Source: Akkermansia muciniphila
GTDB lineage: Bacteria > Verrucomicrobiota > Verrucomicrobiia > Verrucomicrobiales > Akkermansiaceae
Length of the DNA: 5,115 nt
Reading direction: 5' to 3'
NCBI GenBank assembly: GCA_004557455.1
Contig: SFDX01000058.1
Span: forward strand, 1 to 5,115
A program made the position numbers and the translations under genes. A model generated the notes under the pieces. That model was given only the letters and a program-made list of their open reading frames with translations. It did not search any database and was not told where the DNA came from. Position 1 is the stretch's first letter. Every line of letters starts with the position of its first letter. Shown in pieces: positions 5,037 through 5,115 of the stretch.

Positions 5037-5115
5037 ATGAAGCAAAGCAAGGTGACAGAAACGATTCGAGTCGGCGCGCTGACGGTGTGCGCCGCAGCAG
5101 TGGCATTCGGTTCGG
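5037..5115 (+). CDS. Copy 3: signal peptide of a third paralogous surface protein, cut by the window edge
   Basis: ATG at 5037 opens 26 codons that run off the right edge. The peptide MKQSKVTETIRVGALTVC, followed by AAAVAFGS, is nearly identical to residues 1-24 of copy 2, with one added Lys after Met. At DNA level the match is also very high, including an uninterrupted 20 nt (CAAAGCAAGGTGACAGAAAC) and most of the hydrophobic-core codons, more than expected for old paralogues under protein selection alone. The cleavage site lies beyond the window. By analogy the rest should encode a helical N-domain, linker, beta-rich passenger and PEP-CTERM tail, but none of that is visible. It has its own promoter and leader. 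Confidence 0.8.
   Translation, partial: MKQSKVTETIRVGALTVCAAAVAFGS

Overview
The window looks like a piece of a Verrucomicrobiota genome, most plausibly a gut Akkermansia-like bacterium. The main evidence is two gene ends encoding a PEP-CTERM-type sorting tail of the short Arg-rich form (PEPAS, a Leu/Ala-rich membrane segment, then RRRRK), the absence of clear Shine-Dalgarno sites, and a tandem family of long secreted beta-rich proteins. The assignment to genus is inference.

Layout, left to right. (a) Positions 1-55, minus strand, hold the first 18 codons of a gene running off the left edge. It has a near-ideal promoter (TTGGCG, 17 nt, TATAAT) placed so close that the transcript would be leaderless. 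(b) Positions about 106-1560, plus strand, hold the C-terminal ~480 residues of surface protein copy 1. It has lost its signal peptide and N-terminal half, and the break coincides with the minus-strand gene, so insertion of a mobile element is likely. (c) Positions 1561-1830 are a 270 nt spacer with a conserved AGAAAAGA/GTATGACACAACTTTT block, two hairpins, a promoter and a structured leader. (d) Positions 1831-4739 hold copy 2, a complete paralogue with signal peptide, helical N-domain, Pro/Ala/Gly/acidic linker, beta-rich passenger and sorting tail. It is split by a frameshift at a run of eight G (2331-2338). (e) Positions 4740-5036 are a 297 nt spacer clearly homologous to the first, with the same elements in the same order. 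(f) Positions 5037-5115 hold the signal peptide of copy 3, running off the right edge.

The locus is therefore a head-to-tail array of at least three paralogous exported proteins, each with its own promoter rather than forming one operon. Ends (signal peptide, sorting tail) and spacers are strongly conserved, while the middles diverge. Copy 2 is also a compositional mosaic: a very GC-rich linker, an AT-richer first part of the passenger, then GC-richer sequence. The G-run, the truncated neighbour and the mosaicism fit a locus whose surface proteins are varied by recombination and possibly switched by homopolymer slippage. No enzyme, RNA gene or CRISPR array is visible.
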